Shown: positions 46,392-59,585 of the stretch, piece by piece | Layout of the letters: each line of letters starts with the position of its first letter | Position numbering within the stretch: the stretch's first letter is position 1 | Assembly: GCA_026008535.1 (NCBI GenBank) | Contig: BRKX01000011.1 | Location: forward strand, 45,430,183 to 45,494,182 | DNA: 64,000 nt | Source: Perilla frutescens | Lineage: Eukaryota > Streptophyta > Magnoliopsida > Lamiales > Lamiaceae | Direction: 5' to 3' | Notes under the pieces: generated by a model | Seen by the model: only the letters and a program-made list of their open reading frames with translations | What the model was told of the DNA's origin: nothing | The model's database searches: none | Made by a program: the position numbers and the translations under genes

Positions 46392-46859
46392 GCTATCTAT
46401 CTTCTTAGAAAATCACCAAACTTTAATTTCTGAGAGTCTTGTTTTTGTTTGATGTTACGTAGATGTGTACAAATCTACGAGATGAAACAATCTATAGTGG
46501 TGATGATAACAAAGAGCAAACCTTGAATGTGTAGATTAAACAATTTCTAAATGGCAATACCAAGAAAATCCCTTAAGAAACCATTACTTGATTAAACTAA
46601 CAAAAAGACATTACATGTGATAATATATAGAGATTAAAGACAATAAACACATGATATAACACGACATTAGTATACTGCAAATATTGCTTCTGATCATCTA
46701 ACAAAACATCAATCTCAAACTGCACACTGAAAGAAGTTGCATTGATAAAAATTGAAAAAATCAGTCAATGAAACGCTAAATATCAATAAATCTTTCACCA
46801 TTTACACGACTCCCGCCTTCTATTGTACAAAAATTGGAAGGACTAACGCGATCCTAACA
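46392..46859. other. Intergenic gap between the ATL gene and the DUF1635 gene
   Basis: It should hold the ATL promoter (minus strand) and the 3' UTR of the DUF1635 gene. No other gene was seen. A 77-aa plus-strand frame at 46752-46985 is antisense read-through. Confidence 0.5.
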
Positions 46860-47812
46860 TCAACAGAACCTCTGTCTCTTGGGCAAAGGGGCATATGCAT
46901 TAGCATTCATCGCAGGAGATATCAAGGAAGCATTGCTCATCAGAGAAGTTCCGGCCAAATTAGCAAAACTCAACATTGGCGCTGATGAATGAACTTGTGC
47001 AGAAGCACACGACAAGGGCTGAGAAGAATTCTGCAACAACTGTCCAAGGTTGGACACCGCCGGTTTATGATCAAAAACCTCGGCTTGGCAGCCCTTGATC
47101 GAGAAAGGAGGTATCTGAAATGCCTGAAACTGAGGTGGATTCCGCCACCTAGGCAGCGGCCCGGCCACAAGAAGCGTTTGAAGAAGCGGCCCAGCCTGCA
47201 GCACAGCCTGCAAGAACTTCCCTCTCTGAGGGAGAAGTGCTCCCTTTGCAAGATTATCTATGAGCAACGATGCCTGATCAAGTTTAGGCACAATGCAAGA
47301 GGTAACATGATTGTTTTGTAGCACAGCGTTGGAGTCTTGAACAAAATGGTGGGTGTTGTTGTTGTTGACGACCAAGTTGATGTTGGAGAAGTCAGGGGAC
47401 GAGACTGCATCGAACAAGGAGTCAACCGGAGACGAGCCATGGGAGTGCAAGTTGTAGGTCTCCGACATGCTGTTGGATTCGGTGATGCTTGAATTTGCTT
47501 TTGCAGGCTTCAGAAGAGGGGGGCTGCAGTCCGATTGAAACAGGGGAATTGAGGGGAAGCTCTCCCCACTTATAGGCATGGTTTTATTGAGAAGCTTTTG
47601 GAATTGGTTTCTGGCGTCATCTCTCTCTTGAACTGCGTATTTTAGCAATTGGATTAACTGTTTTATGTACTCTTTGTCTTTCTTCATTTCCTCTACTGCT
47701 TCAGCTTTTAGCTTCTCCAGTTCAAGAGTTGTGCACATCAGCTTCTCACCAAGTTGCTCCATGTCCTGATTCTGCACCTTACACAACACAACAACGAATC
47801 AATCGCACGCAC

Positions 47813-47852
<40 letters not shown>

Positions 47853-48173
47853 CAAAATATTTGAACATCACTTCTACTTTTCTACAGAATCAAAAATGGG
47901 ATTGAGATGTTCATTACTGATCCAAATTCAGCATTTGACACATAGACCACGTGATAAAGAATCAAGTTTGATTGGTTTCATTCGTTAACATTGATATGCA
48001 TTTCAAAATCTGGAAAACAACCATACCAAATACAACAAACTTAAACACAAGAAACCAAGCTTAAAAATGTGATCTTTACAGAACCCAAGAAAAATGGGAT
48101 CAAATGAAGCATAATTAATCAAGAAGATCATATCCACCTCTTCATAACTCCACAACGAAGCCATCTCCCCCAT
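46860..48173 (-). CDS. DUF1635-family protein (two exons, 315 aa)
   Basis: Exon 1 (48173-48138) encodes MGEMASLWSYEE; an intron (GTGGAT...GTGCAG) leads to exon 2 (47771-46860) starting NQDMEQLGEK. The SLWSYEE start and the following long helix (TLELEKLKAEAVEEMKK..., QLLKYAVQERDDARNQFQKLL, about residues 20-80) are the signature of the plant-specific DUF1635 family, whose members are predicted coiled-coil proteins of unknown function. The rest is Ser/Asn/Pro-rich and low-complexity, ending in a basic PLPKRQRFC that could be a nuclear-localisation signal. Without exon 1, an ATG in the intron at 47789 would give a plausible but wrong start; the splice-joined start restores the family N terminus. 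Confidence 0.88.
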
Positions 48174-48269
48174 TATGAAACTGAAATGGAAATGTATATA
48201 TTTCTTGAAATTTGTTGAAGAAAAAATAATCTATGGGAAAAGGGGTTTTGAGAAAAACGGGTTTGAGGC

Positions 48270-48281
48270 TTATATAGAGAA
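48270..48281 (-). promoter_or_regulatory. TATA box of the DUF1635 gene
   Basis: CTATATAAGCC on the minus strand lies about 100 bases upstream of the ATG at 48173, a normal spacing for a plant promoter with a short leader. Confidence 0.6.
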
Positions 48282-49515
48282 GAGAGATCAATAAAAAGAC
48301 AAGATATTAACAAGCGTACAAAATATAAATGCCCCATCCAATTCATATTTCAAGGATTTTTTATATAAGGAATCTATTAAACCTTCCAACTAAAAAAATG
48401 TGACCCCATTACTGACTTCCATTTCTTGAATTTTATTATTTTTTGGAAATTCCACTGTTTAAGGAAGTTGTCTACCCTTACCATACATTAAAAGGAAATC
48501 CTAAAGTAAAAAATGAATTTATGTTTTGCATTCTTTCCTGTTGTCGCAGTCAATGGCTGAATCCAGGTAGGTTTTCCTTAATTATTCTATAAATAATGGT
48601 GTTTCTATTTTGGTGCCCAATGTAAAAAAGCAGCTGATGATTACACGGTTTGGTTAATTAAACAAGGTAAGTTTGTTTATTTGAAACAAAAAATATTAAA
48701 AAATTACTCTTGTTTTTTTGAAGGTAAGAAAATCACACAATAAATTCCTAGATTCACCAGTATTCTATTGCCGAATAGATATTACGTGTGCAATATTCAT
48801 ATCCATTTGTATTGGTGCCTCTTTTAAAAATAATGATCACATAGGACGTATTTTTACTGATGTGAGTATAATATAAATAGCCATATATATGTTCATTATT
48901 CAAATATAAAAATATTAATTTAGATAAAATAATAGATGGCTCTCTCTCTCTCTCTCTATATATATATATCCATTAATTTTTATAGAATATGAATATCCTA
49001 CAAACCAAACACGCCATAGTGAATTTAAATGGATAAATTTTAGTTATAATCAATTAAAAGTTACCTTTTAAAAAGGTTAGATATTTTTAGAACTGTTGAC
49101 ATTTCTTATTTTGTATTGAAAAAATGAGAAGAAAATAAAATGTTTGTTGTGGCTCGCTATAGAGACTTTATTGGGCTGTCCGTCTTTTAATAACGATAAT
49201 ATATATTCAGCACCGCCCAATTAAGTTGCTCGTTTTAGTGCTCGAACACTACACTACTGCCCTATTTTCGGTTTAACAAATACTACAAAATGCATAACCA
49301 AATTCAACTCCAAATTCTCGATTAGCGAAAAGGGTCAGTTTTAAAATTCTATTCATAATTCAAATATTAAAATATGAAATAAAATACGATTTTGTAGTAG
49401 TAAAAGAATCCATTGTTGTCTCTGTTAATACCGTAATCATTCCTAGGCTATGTGATTTTTTCTCACATTTAATTTAATAAGCTGGCAATCACTTATAAGA
49501 AAAGCAAATAAATAT

Positions 49516-49538
49516 GTGTGTGTGTGTGTGTGTGTGTA
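49516..49538. repeat. (TG)n microsatellite
   Basis: About 11 TG units. Confidence 0.95.
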
Positions 49539-50277
49539 GTCACTGTGCGATTTACTAAAGATGATTTATCAAACATCACAAATTAAGAAAAAAAATACTA
49601 GAATAAAAATACTAGTACTTTTAAACTTTTTTTGTTGTTGTGTGTGTGTGGCGCATATTTAGCCATAGCATTTTACAAGCTTTTAAGATAAAACGAGGGA
49701 AATAATTAACAAGGGAAAGTCGAATTTTTTTAATTTAGATGCTTTTATTGGTCATAATTAAAAACAGATATATAATCTTCACGAATAGACACAGCAACAC
49801 GTCCTCCAAATATATACCAACGTTAGATTTACATAATTAAGCTTTAATTTATTGTATTCGTAAAAATCAACGTTATATATTAAAAAATTTAGATCATAGA
49901 ATTAAGGTATATATGATTAATGCCATCATTGACTTATAAGAGAGGGTTTGCCTCATATTCTTTGTACCTAATTCATTATTATACAACTGGCACACGGGTT
50001 AATTTAATCTTCAGATGTAGCTAGATAAATGATTATGATGTTTCATATAAAAAAAGAAAATTAAAGCTACATTGAAACTTTTAAGCTTTCAATCATCATC
50101 ATTAGTATTTTAATAATTTCTTACTTGAACACAGCTTTTCACAACAATTTTTTTTTCCATAATGATAAGTATTATTATTACAATATGGAAAATAGCTTTA
50201 CGATATATTTATAATTCAAAGTAAACCAAAAATAAAATGAATGATAAAACAATGAAAAGATAAATCCAAGTCAAGTG

Positions 50278-50278
<1 letters not shown>

Positions 50279-50331
<53 letters not shown>
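50279..50331. repeat. (AC)n(AT)n microsatellite
   Basis: About 18 AC units followed by 8-9 AT units. Confidence 0.95.
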
Positions 50332-51892
50332 CCGGATAAACTGGAATATTTATTTCATTATCCCGACAACTCTGTCACATTTTAGAGGTTTCGACCATTT
50401 TATTTTAATTAGTCAAAACTCTTATATAAAATAGTGTTCCATTTTTGTCCTATTTTACTAAATAAATTTAGTGTATCCATCAATCGTATACGTAATATGC
50501 ATTATGGAAATAGAATACGAGAAAATAACAATTTCAAAAAATTTACGTTATCCATCCACTGAACTCGTACGTAAGCGGTAAGTGTCACTTAATTATAAAT
50601 TAGTGGGGTTATAAATATATTTCCAATATTGAATTGTGTATTGTGTATAATAAAGTTATATATTTTGTAGACCCCTATGCATATCTGTTGGGTATTATGC
50701 CATCATATCATTATTCAGGTTGAACAATAGTGCTAATAACAAGATTGCCCATACAACACTCTTGCTTAGAGCCAAAGATTCCTTAAATTTGTAATAAATA
50801 TATAGTATATATAACTCTTTGCAAGAATAAGACAAAGCGGCCTACATATATATTTAATTCATAATATGCCACTATAATCTATCTCCAGATGAGACAAATT
50901 CACCTAGTAGTCTAATAAATAATTCACTTCTCTTATGTGCAATGTATGTAGCGCCTTTCCCTCTCTAAGCATATGTTTTTTTTATTTGTGTACGTTTCTC
51001 TCACTGTATGTAAGTGTAACTGTTGCAGCTGCAGACGTATATGGTATATACACACACATGCACTGCGTGTTATTAATTCCCTAGTCTTCGTAGGTATATA
51101 TATTCCCAGAAACAAATGTTTTTAGATACATTATCTAGTAAATCGGTCATAATTAAACCAATTTAAATTGTTCCTAGTTCTTACATGCATGTATCTTTTT
51201 ACATAATAATTTGGCATTTAATTAAGCACCCTTTGAGTTTTGCATCCCCACATTGCATTGTGTACGTTCTTCCTGATCGCACGCCCATCTCTCTCTCTCT
51301 CTCTACGCGCGCGCGGGCGCATGTGTGTCTTGTTGTCTGTGTGCGCTTATTTGTTTTCTCCTGTTTGTGGCGAGGGCCGCTGAAGTCCGCGGCCACTAGC
51401 GTCTCTCTCTTTTACGTGTGGGTGCTTTGAATAATTAACTATAATGATGAATTAATTATTAATTAAAAATGAAAGTTATATAAATACTAAAAATATTATT
51501 ATAAATCCTAGTTAACAATTGTAAAATTAAAATAAACAACAATAAATTGAAATTGAAAAAATATATATATATATATCTAATAAAATATATATATATATAT
51601 ATCTAATAAAATTCATATGAGCCTTTATGCATAAAAAAAATTAACTAGATGGTCTCATCTACCTTATTCCAGGTATGAGACTTCCATTTTATTTATATAT
51701 ATAATGTTGTATATTATAGGGCGTACATTAGTGGAGATATTGTAACATGAAAATATACTATGTTCAAATATGTAATATAAAATGTATAATAAATGAAGAG
51801 TAGATGTTACAATTGAAAATTGTTGAATATGTTGTGTAGGTGCAGCATAGGCCCTAACTCCATTTTAAAAGTTACATACAATTAAATTGGGG

Positions 51893-52116
51893 TTAGTTAT
51901 AATAAGGACTAAGCTTGGTGTGGGAACATGGAAACAAGCTAGTTTAGTGTACTTTTAGTGATTTTCTTATTTTATTTTGGTGTTAAAATATTTAGTACTA
52001 AAATATAATGGGAAAAACATTAAAAATAAAAATAAAAAATATCAGCAAAATATATTAAAAAAGCATAAAAATCATAACAAACAAGCATTGCGGTCCTCTC
52101 ATTTGAACCAAGTCTC
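51893..52116. mobile_element. Decayed MITE related to 37864-38114
   Basis: The left end GGTTAGTTATAATAAGGACT, then AAGCTTGGTGTGGGAAC, matches the GGTTGGTTATAATGGGGACT end of the 251-bp MITE. The right end TCTCATTTGAACCAA is the complement of its other end (TTGGTTCAAATGAGA). TTTTAGTG words lie inside. No duplication could be read. Confidence 0.6.
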
Positions 52117-52760
52117 AGTTAAATTAAAATCCTATATATTGGATCGAGCGTCAATCGGTCGGGAAAAGCAGATAGCGCATTCCCTCCTCAAAAGTTGCCC
52201 ATCATGTAACGATTTTACCTGTCGGCACAATCCCAACTTTGAAGTTCTTTATCAATATAAAATCGAATTCCCTTTTTAACCTTGAGAAATAAAATATATA
52301 TGTGTTAATTTATGTATGATTTTTTATATAATTATTGTAAATCATCATAAAATCATCATCCAAACTTCTGTGTCGTTCTGATTCAAACAATTACCAGCCA
52401 TTAATTCTCACCGAGATGGCATGCACGTACACCCTCATCATATATCTTATATATGTATATTTCCTTATCAATTCATTTCATTATTGTTCACGTCATCTGA
52501 CACTAAAATCGATAGATGTTGCTTATCCGGCTCTTCAATGATGATTGAACATTTGAACACACATACAGAATAATTAATCTATTTCGATTTGCATTTTTTA
52601 AAATGTTTTTACATAAAATCGTGTGGGGGAAATAAAAAAATAAAACTAAAATTATGAATGGTCCCAAATTTTGTAAGTTGAGTTTCACCGTCAACCAATT
52701 AGTGTTTAAATTATATATATTTTATAAAAAGTAAAATGACAAGTTCTTCCATGCACCAAT

Positions 52761-52776
52761 CCCCCCCCCCCCCCCC
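52761..52776. repeat. Homopolymer C tract
   Basis: Sixteen consecutive C residues, rare in this AT-rich context and prone to sequencing error. Confidence 0.95.
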
Positions 52777-53951
52777 TATTTATATCCATATTTCAGACGG
52801 CGCGTCTCACGCGCCCGTCTTTTTTTTCTATATTTTTCTTTTTTTTTTCAAAAAATTTATACCGAATTGATTTAATTTGTTTGAAATAAATATAATTTAT
52901 ACCCTGAGACCCTAAAAAACACAAAATAAATCTTTAAAAAAATCCCAAAAAATACAAAATAAACCCTCTAAAAAAATCATAAAAACACAAAAAAAAAAAA
53001 CTAAAGAACCCCTAAAAAACCCCAAAAAAACACAAAATAAACTCCTAAAAAATTATGAACCCTAAAAAAACCTTAACTCCTAAACTCTAAACGTTAATTG
53101 GAATGAAAAATCACAATTTGAACTAAATAAATTAGTATAAGATAATTAAAAGATCATTTACTTTTTATGGATACAAGTGATACTTTTCGAATTTTAATTT
53201 ATATTTTTTAATGTTACAATTGATACTAATTTTATCAGATTTTTTTATGAATTGACCGTATTTTAATCCGTCCGTTTAAAATAAATGTTATTTATATCTA
53301 GTTCATGGAAGTGTTCGTGAAGGAAAAATTAGTGTAACTATTTCATTGAAAGCTGAAAGAATGAATGAATCCATTTTTTTAAATGGAAATAGTGAATAGG
53401 AGGCAGTTAGTTGGAATTAAAAAAAAAACAATTAAAACAAACTAAGGAAGAAAGAAGAAACAAAACGGCAGATGCACATAGAAGAATGGTGTCGTTTTGC
53501 GCGGCGGCACATGGTGAGCAGTTAGGGATCGTATCATGTAGAGACACGTGTGCTCTTTTTGAAGACTGCGAGGCGGCTCTGACACATCGTGTCGACTGGC
53601 ACATGCGCCGTTGCCCGATTTTGCATTTTATTTTTGTTAGCGTTCTTACCTTGCACATGCGGAAACCTCTCTCTCTCTCTCTCTCTCCCTCTCTCATGTC
53701 TCACATTGGATAAGGTTTATTTTAAAACTAAATAAATAGTTACATTCCGGACTCTAATCGTAACAAATGGGATTTTAACTTCTTGTGCCATTTTCAACCG
53801 TTTTCACCACTATTGTACAGTTAAAATTACAGATTTTTAATTTTCATCTTCAACAACATCACTCAACATTTCACTTTACAATAAAATATATATTTTTAAT
53901 ACTCTTTACTATTGATTTAATTTTTATTTTCGAATTATTTAATTGAATATG

Positions 53952-53953
<2 letters not shown>

Positions 53954-53986
<33 letters not shown>
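53954..53986. repeat. (TA)n microsatellite
   Basis: About 16 TA units. Confidence 0.95.
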
Positions 53987-53988
<2 letters not shown>

Positions 53989-54899
53989 TTGCTCATTATT
54001 TTTTATTTTTAATTAATATATAATTAAATTTTATTTTTATTTTATAAAAATTAAAAGGTTCATGTAAAAACAATCAATTTATTCAAAATAAAAATCAACA
54101 TTTCATAATAGATCATTTAATTAAAGCATAAATTACATGTCATAACAATTACATCTAAAACAATTAAAAGAAAATCTAATAGAAAATAAAAAAAACAACT
54201 AACTAAATTTATTTTGCATTTATGAAAAACAAAAAAAATAAAAAAAAAGGTAAAGTGTCGAGATGAACAGTACCTCAGTTATTTAATCGGGATACTGTTC
54301 ACCCCCCTCAAATTACCGAGCGCTATTAGAGTAAAGAAAAGATGAATTAACACCAAACATTAATGTTTACCGATCCGGACGTCTTGTTGGAGTTGCTCTT
54401 AAATTGGGTTCGTGCACTAGTGAATAAAAGCTAGCTGGTGAAAGGATTGAGATAATACTATTTTATAGATAAGAGTATAAATACCCAAACTTCATATAAC
54501 TGAAACTATGTAGGTAAGAGTTTTGGATATATAGAGGTATTAAAAACTAATTTAACAAAAATAAAATGCAAGGATGCAAATAAATGATTTTTTTTTAGAA
54601 GACTTCTAATTATTAGTCTAACAATCGCCCTCAATTAGTGGAGTAGAGATTCTCTAGTCCTAATTTATATGTGTCAATCATATACCAATATTAAATTGTC
54701 TATTGTTAATGATATTTTTTTATAAAAATAAAATTTATTATATAATAACTAATCATAATTAATATTTATTGCTAAAAATTGAATTTTTTAAAAATTATAT
54801 GCCTTAAGTTTGGAATAACCAATCCCAAAAAATCAACTATATTAACTAAAAAATAATTATAAATCCTAATTGGGTGGAATGAATCCTAAATAATAATGT

Positions 54900-55202
54900 A
54901 AAATTATACTAAACTAAAAGAAATTAAAATTCAGAAAAAAATGGAAGAAAAAGTAATAATAATTTCAAGGTTTTTTATATGGTTGACACACACAAGTTGG
55001 GATTGATTAGAAGATCTCAAATACAACCAGTGAGAATAATCTTTGGTCTACATACAAAAATCCTCACAACCAGCATCAAATTGTGTTGAGGTGTGAGCAA
55101 CAGAATTAGCTTTCCTAAACATATGTCAGAAGTCGTTAACAAAGCCGGCTTGAACAGCTTTAGCTAAGGGAGGGCAAGGAAGTTCCATCTCAATGTACTC
55201 CC
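54900..55202 (-). pseudogene. LINE-like RNase H C-terminal remnant
   Basis: On the minus strand the reading contains HMFRKANSVAHTSTQF, then a CEDFCM segment. This resembles the end of the RNase H domain in plant L1-type ORF2 (R.AN.VAH.LA.F...). Two stops interrupt it, and the sequence then becomes A/T-rich, as expected for a LINE 3' end. The retroelement LTR begins right next to it at 55203. Short and degenerate. Confidence 0.4.
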
Positions 55203-56776
55203 TGATGCGATCTGAACCAGGACTGTATCAGGTTATAAAACAGAATTCCTTGACCCGAGCCTCACAACACAGACGAACTGTTGATATGTGAAATCGACAA
55301 CCCTACTGAGATTGAAGACAAGAACCTCAAAACAATAGTGTAGACACCACAAACAGAGGTGATGAATATGTTTGATAAGTCGGGGTTTGAACTAACAGTT
55401 CAAAGAAATTTTCACGCAAAGAGAATATCAAATTCAATAATGATCAAAAATTATTTAATGAAAATCCAGTACAAGCCCTTATATAGGTGGGCAAAAATAG
55501 CAAACCTTAATAGGAATTAAATAACAGAAAGGAAATAAATAGGTCTAAAATTCAAAAATAATTAAAAATCTGCTATTAGGCGTGACACGGGCCCACTCGC
55601 GCCCCGGGTCGTGCTGCACCTCACGCTCGCCCTAAAGAAAAACCCTTTGCAGTATCAGTGCGGGTCACTAGCGCTGCACATCACGACATTTAGCACGACC
55701 TATTAACTCGCACTTGTACGTGCGCTGCAACTCACGCTCTTTCTCTCGAACACTCAAACTCGATCGTCGGCACCCCACCTAGGATCTTATCATTCCCCTT
55801 CTCTTAAAAGAGATTTGTCCTCAAATCTAGATCTTTGTTAGCAATCGATCGGGCGCATCTTCCAGTGGCATGTTACAAGTTCGTCACCTCACCTTCCTCC
55901 ACCATGTATCAACAACCAGCGACTGGGATGCCGCAGTATGCTCCGACAACTCCTTTAGTGATAAATCTGGTAGAACTCCTTTGTGAACATATAAATATGT
56001 GGCATTACAAAACACATGATATTTTAGGTTAGTATGTTGCAACCTAGTTTCTTGATTCCTTTGGAAACGGCTAGCTTGTGCAAGGCATGAGTGGTGTATC
56101 AAGTCACACCCACTCTTTTCTCCCCTTCAATTGTTCCCCTTTTGTTATCATTTGGTCCGCCCCTTTTTGCAGTAGCATCTAATCCTCAAACACTTGAGAT
56201 GATGTTAAAGAAGCAAGTATCACTATCCATTGTTTATGCACAAACGAATACTTATTGATGAAGTCACCATGCTCCACACGGCTGTCAAACTGCCACGGAC
56301 ATCCCAACAGTAAGTGCTCTGTCTACATTGGTATCACATCACACAATACCTCATCCTCATATTTCTCAATCCAAAACGGCACTCTCACTTGCTTGTTCAC
56401 CTTGGTCTCTCCACTATCATTCAACCACTGTAACTTATATGGCTTTGAATGTTTTAGGATAGGCAGGCCTTACTTTGCCATCAAAACCGTACCACACTAG
56501 CCACATTAGTACAACTCCCACCATCTATAATCATATTACATACCATATCATTGATGTAGCACCTGGTATGAAATAGATTCTCCCGCTACTCTCCATCAGC
56601 ACATTTGGAATGTAAGCTCAATGACGTCCTCGTGACCAACGTGAGAGCTAGTAGTGCCATACACTCCTCATCACTATCTTCTTCAAATACCGGCATTTCT
56701 AGATCAACTTTTTCCCCATCGGTCACAATCTCTCCATTATCCCACAGCATCATCACCCTCTGATTCAGACAACACG
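55203..56776 (-). mobile_element. Truncated gag-protease gypsy element, minus strand (relative of 60312-63953)
   Basis: The 590-bp LTR (55792-55203 on the minus strand) starts TGATAAGATCC and ends GATCGCATCA, preceded by a polypurine tract (AAGAGAAGGGGAA). Upstream (56776-55830) the sequence aligns with the protease part of 60312-63953: RVMMLWDNGEIVTDGEKVDL near 56765-56705, LTLVTRTSLSLHSKC near 56630-56585, and the C-terminal IHHSC and LSLKEL segments near 56100-55900. Stops and indels are frequent. The 5' half is lost at about 56776. A CTTATATAGG TATA box lies at 55479-55487, with a GC-rich island (55570-55760) upstream of it. Confidence 0.8.
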
Positions 56777-57000
56777 ATATTGACAATGGTTTTTCAAAAA
56801 ACCCATTGTAAAACAAGAGATTACAACGGTTTTGGAAAAAAAAGTTGAGTATGAGCGTTTTAAAAAAAAATACAACGGTTCTATTAAAAAATGTTGTCTG
56901 TATTGCTAAATAAACAATGGTTCATGTAAAACGGTTGTCTATGTGCGTATTTTTCGTTACAATATTTTTGTGAAAACCGTTGTATAAATAAAATATAATT
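56777..57000. mobile_element. CACTA-like remnant (CAACGGTT subterminal words)
   Basis: CAACGGTT, CAATGGTT and their complements (AACCGTTGT, CCCATTGT) recur seven or more times in 220 bases, and 56774-56800 forms a near-palindrome. Such words are typical of the subterminal repeats of some plant En/Spm elements. No CACTA terminus was found, so this is tentative. Confidence 0.35.
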
Positions 57001-57888
57001 TTTAATTAATAGAAAAATGAGATATTGAATTTAAATTTCTAATTTGAGATCATGCCCTAGCTGAAAATCTTCTGCGTTCTTCTTCAATTCCACAGTCATC
57101 TTCTTCGTTTCTTCTTCAATTCAATAACAATCTTCTTCGATTCTTCTTCAGTACCAACTATTTTCTTCGAATCTTCTTGAATTCGATTGCCTTGGGCCTT
57201 TTTTTTATCTTGAATTTAAATGGACATTCGTCTTTCTTCTTCAATTTGAAAGCCCCGATTGAAAGCCCTCTTCTTCTTCTTCTTCTTTGATTCTTCAAAA
57301 GCTTTTTCAATATATTTAAATTCGTGCACAGTATCAAGCCTGACATCACCACTTGCTTCTGCTATCAGTGATGCTATTATATATTCGACAATGGTCTAAA
57401 CATGATGGGTATTCAAATCGATAGTCCATATTGAAGAACATCAAAATTCCTAAAGTCAATTGTGATCTTGCTGGAATATAGAGGAATTTTTTTTTCATAA
57501 CCAAAAATGGGTTGGCCACGACCATCTATTTTTCCTTGATCTATTGCAATTTGTTAGCTACTTGTAACTTATGTAAGAGATTGAAAGAGTTGAACTTCTC
57601 TCTGTCTTCTCTGCTTGTTTGGGATGTGAAAGGGCAGAAAATAGGATTTTGTAATTTTTTGCAAAAGAATTGGCTCTTCGTCTATTTTGCACCACAGGGG
57701 ATTTATGAGAACTAACTGATTGTTTTCCTAAATTGATTTTAGCTTGTTTAAATTTGTGCTTTGGTCTCTATAGTTGAGAACTTTTGATACTATTTGTGTG
57801 TTCGTCGTGTATTGTTGAATGCTCTCTTGATCCCCTGCTATGATACTAAGGTTGAGTTGTAGCTTTTATGTTTCTATCCCAATGTAAT
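57001..57888. other. Gene-free region with TTCTTC-rich stretch
   Basis: TTCTTCTTCAATTC words recur at 57075-57300. The rest has no recognisable gene. The words before 57888 (GAGTTGTAGCTTTTATGTTTC) resemble those at 59440 (AAGTTGTAGTTTGGTGTTTC), hinting at a direct duplication. Confidence 0.5.
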
Positions 57889-59293
57889 TGATGCACTAAT
57901 CTGCAACTAGCACAGGTCACTGCAATATAATTGGTGAATCGAGTATCGTATCCACAAGGACTGAAAATATGACCACACTGAGTACTAAGCTAACAGTTTC
58001 TATTATCCAGGCTACCAATTTTGAATTTACTAAATCTAGACACGAATAAATGCAATCAGAGGAAATAAACGACACTCAGAAAGATAAAATTAAATCACTT
58101 AAACAAACTCAACAAACTAAATCAATTAACAGAATACTAATCCTAGGGAATGCATTGCACATGTATCGTCTATGTATTAATTCAATCCTAATAATTCCAC
58201 TTTAATCCGATTATTGGTGAAGAATCAGAAATATACCTACCTATCTCCGCCAAGTCTCAAGGTAGAAGTAAATTAATAAATCACCTATCACTTTTGTCTC
58301 TAGGTTAATTTACTAACTCTCGATAGATCAACCGATTAAACCCCCTACAGATTCCGTAGAACGTGTATCAAAATGCTCAATTAATCCCACCAGTTAATTA
58401 TCTCCGTCAGGTCTCAAATTAACTAGCTAGCATGCATCAATTATGGCCACTAATCCATGCATGAGAATAGCAGCACTTGAACAATTGAACACAATAATCA
58501 AAAGGAAAAAAATAACAAAATTAAATTAAACACATAGATTCAACATGCTTGCAAACTCTAGAATTAATAATAAAACAACTCACTCATAATTGAAACAACG
58601 GAAATAATAGAAATAATAATAATCATAAGCATAACATGAAATTGCGAAAGATTAAAGAAACCATAATGATGATTCGTTAAATAAAACTTCAATTCTTCAT
58701 GTCTGAAAATCCACAGAGGTTTCTTGAATATAAAATAAAATTGGAACTCTAAAGTAATAAAAAAGTCATCCCAAAAATCGTGCAAAGTAGAGCCTTAAAT
58801 AGTTGGGGAATTATAGAGTCCAAATAAGGAAAAACACCAATTTTCCGGAAACAGGCGGCACGGTCCGTGTTGTGCAACAAAACACGTTTCGAGATGGATG
58901 TTGTGGGGTACGGTCCGTGCCGTGGCTACCGAGAGTTTTCTCTTATGTTGCATCGTGGCACGGGTCGTGCTGTCCAACGGCACGGTCCGTGCCAACGTGC
59001 ATGCCTCCGATACGCTCCGTTATTTTACTTTGTTCTCGCTCGTTTCTTGTCTGATGGACCTGATTCAAATTGCAAAATGACCCCAACTCGATCCTCTATC
59101 TTTCTACCTTATCTTCCAACTGAATTGGATGTTGTAAGTATCCTCTTTTCTAGCTCAAACTTCAACAAAAATAGCAAAATATGAACGTGCACGAGAAAAA
59201 CTGAAACGACCACAAAACCTCAACTTAAGCATGCATTAATCTTCAAATATGATCACATAAACACTCAAATGCATGCAAAAACCATGTTTATCA
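57889..59293 (-). mobile_element. Solo LTR, 1405 bp, duplication GTAAT
   Basis: On the minus strand it starts TGATAAACATGG and ends TTAGTGCATCA (TGATR...CATCA). GTAAT flanks it at 57884-57888 and 59294-59298. On the minus strand GTCCTTGTGGATACGATACTC lies near the 3' end, the same U5-like word as at 30150. It contains a GC-rich island (58855-59000) with the palindrome GGCACGGTCCGTGCC. No internal region remains. Confidence 0.85.
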
Positions 59294-59585
59294 GTAATAC
59301 CTATCTGCATTGATCTATGTTGTGTTGCATGTATGATATGCTCATTTTATTACTGAAAATGTGAGAATTTTTGTTATGATTCATGTGTTTGTGTTTTGTT
59401 AAATACTCATTTGATCCACTACCATGCTACTGGGGGTTAAGTTGTAGTTTGGTGTTTCTATATCTAGGTAGTTACTTTATTAAAAACTAAGATGAAAAAA
59501 TAAAAAATTACGCAGTCTTACTAATTCTTTCCGGTTTATAAATTGTGAAGACAAAATTATCGGGAGCAGAAATGGTAATGTTATA
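59294..59585. other. Short unassigned stretch
   Basis: AT-rich, with no gene seen. It lies between the solo LTR and the end of the EIN2 homology. Confidence 0.5.

Larger units (their letters stand above)
48282..51892. other. Gene-free AT-rich intergenic region with microsatellites
   Basis: No convincing coding frame on either strand. Includes CT(TA) at 48940-48970, (TG)n at 49516-49538, (AC)n(AT)n at 50279-50331 and a CT run with CGCG at 51290-51315. Frames such as 51185-51430 follow these repeats and have no protein features. Confidence 0.6.
52117..54899. other. Gene-free AT-rich intergenic region
   Basis: Contains a run of 16 C at 52761-52776, A-rich CCCTAAAAAACCC-like words at 52900-53090, a less AT-rich patch at 53450-53640 with an ACACGTGT G-box, a CT run at 53667-53698 and a (TA)n at 53954-53986. 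Both strands of the 53411-53713 patch are open, but neither resembles a protein. Confidence 0.55.

Noticed and set aside
47258..47440. Frames on both strands inside the DUF1635 exon
   Set aside because: Shadows of the real minus-strand exon, which has the family N terminus once spliced.
53411..53713. Two opposite 96-100-codon frames with a G-box between
   Set aside because: No family resemblance and no splice or promoter structure; composition alone explains the openness.
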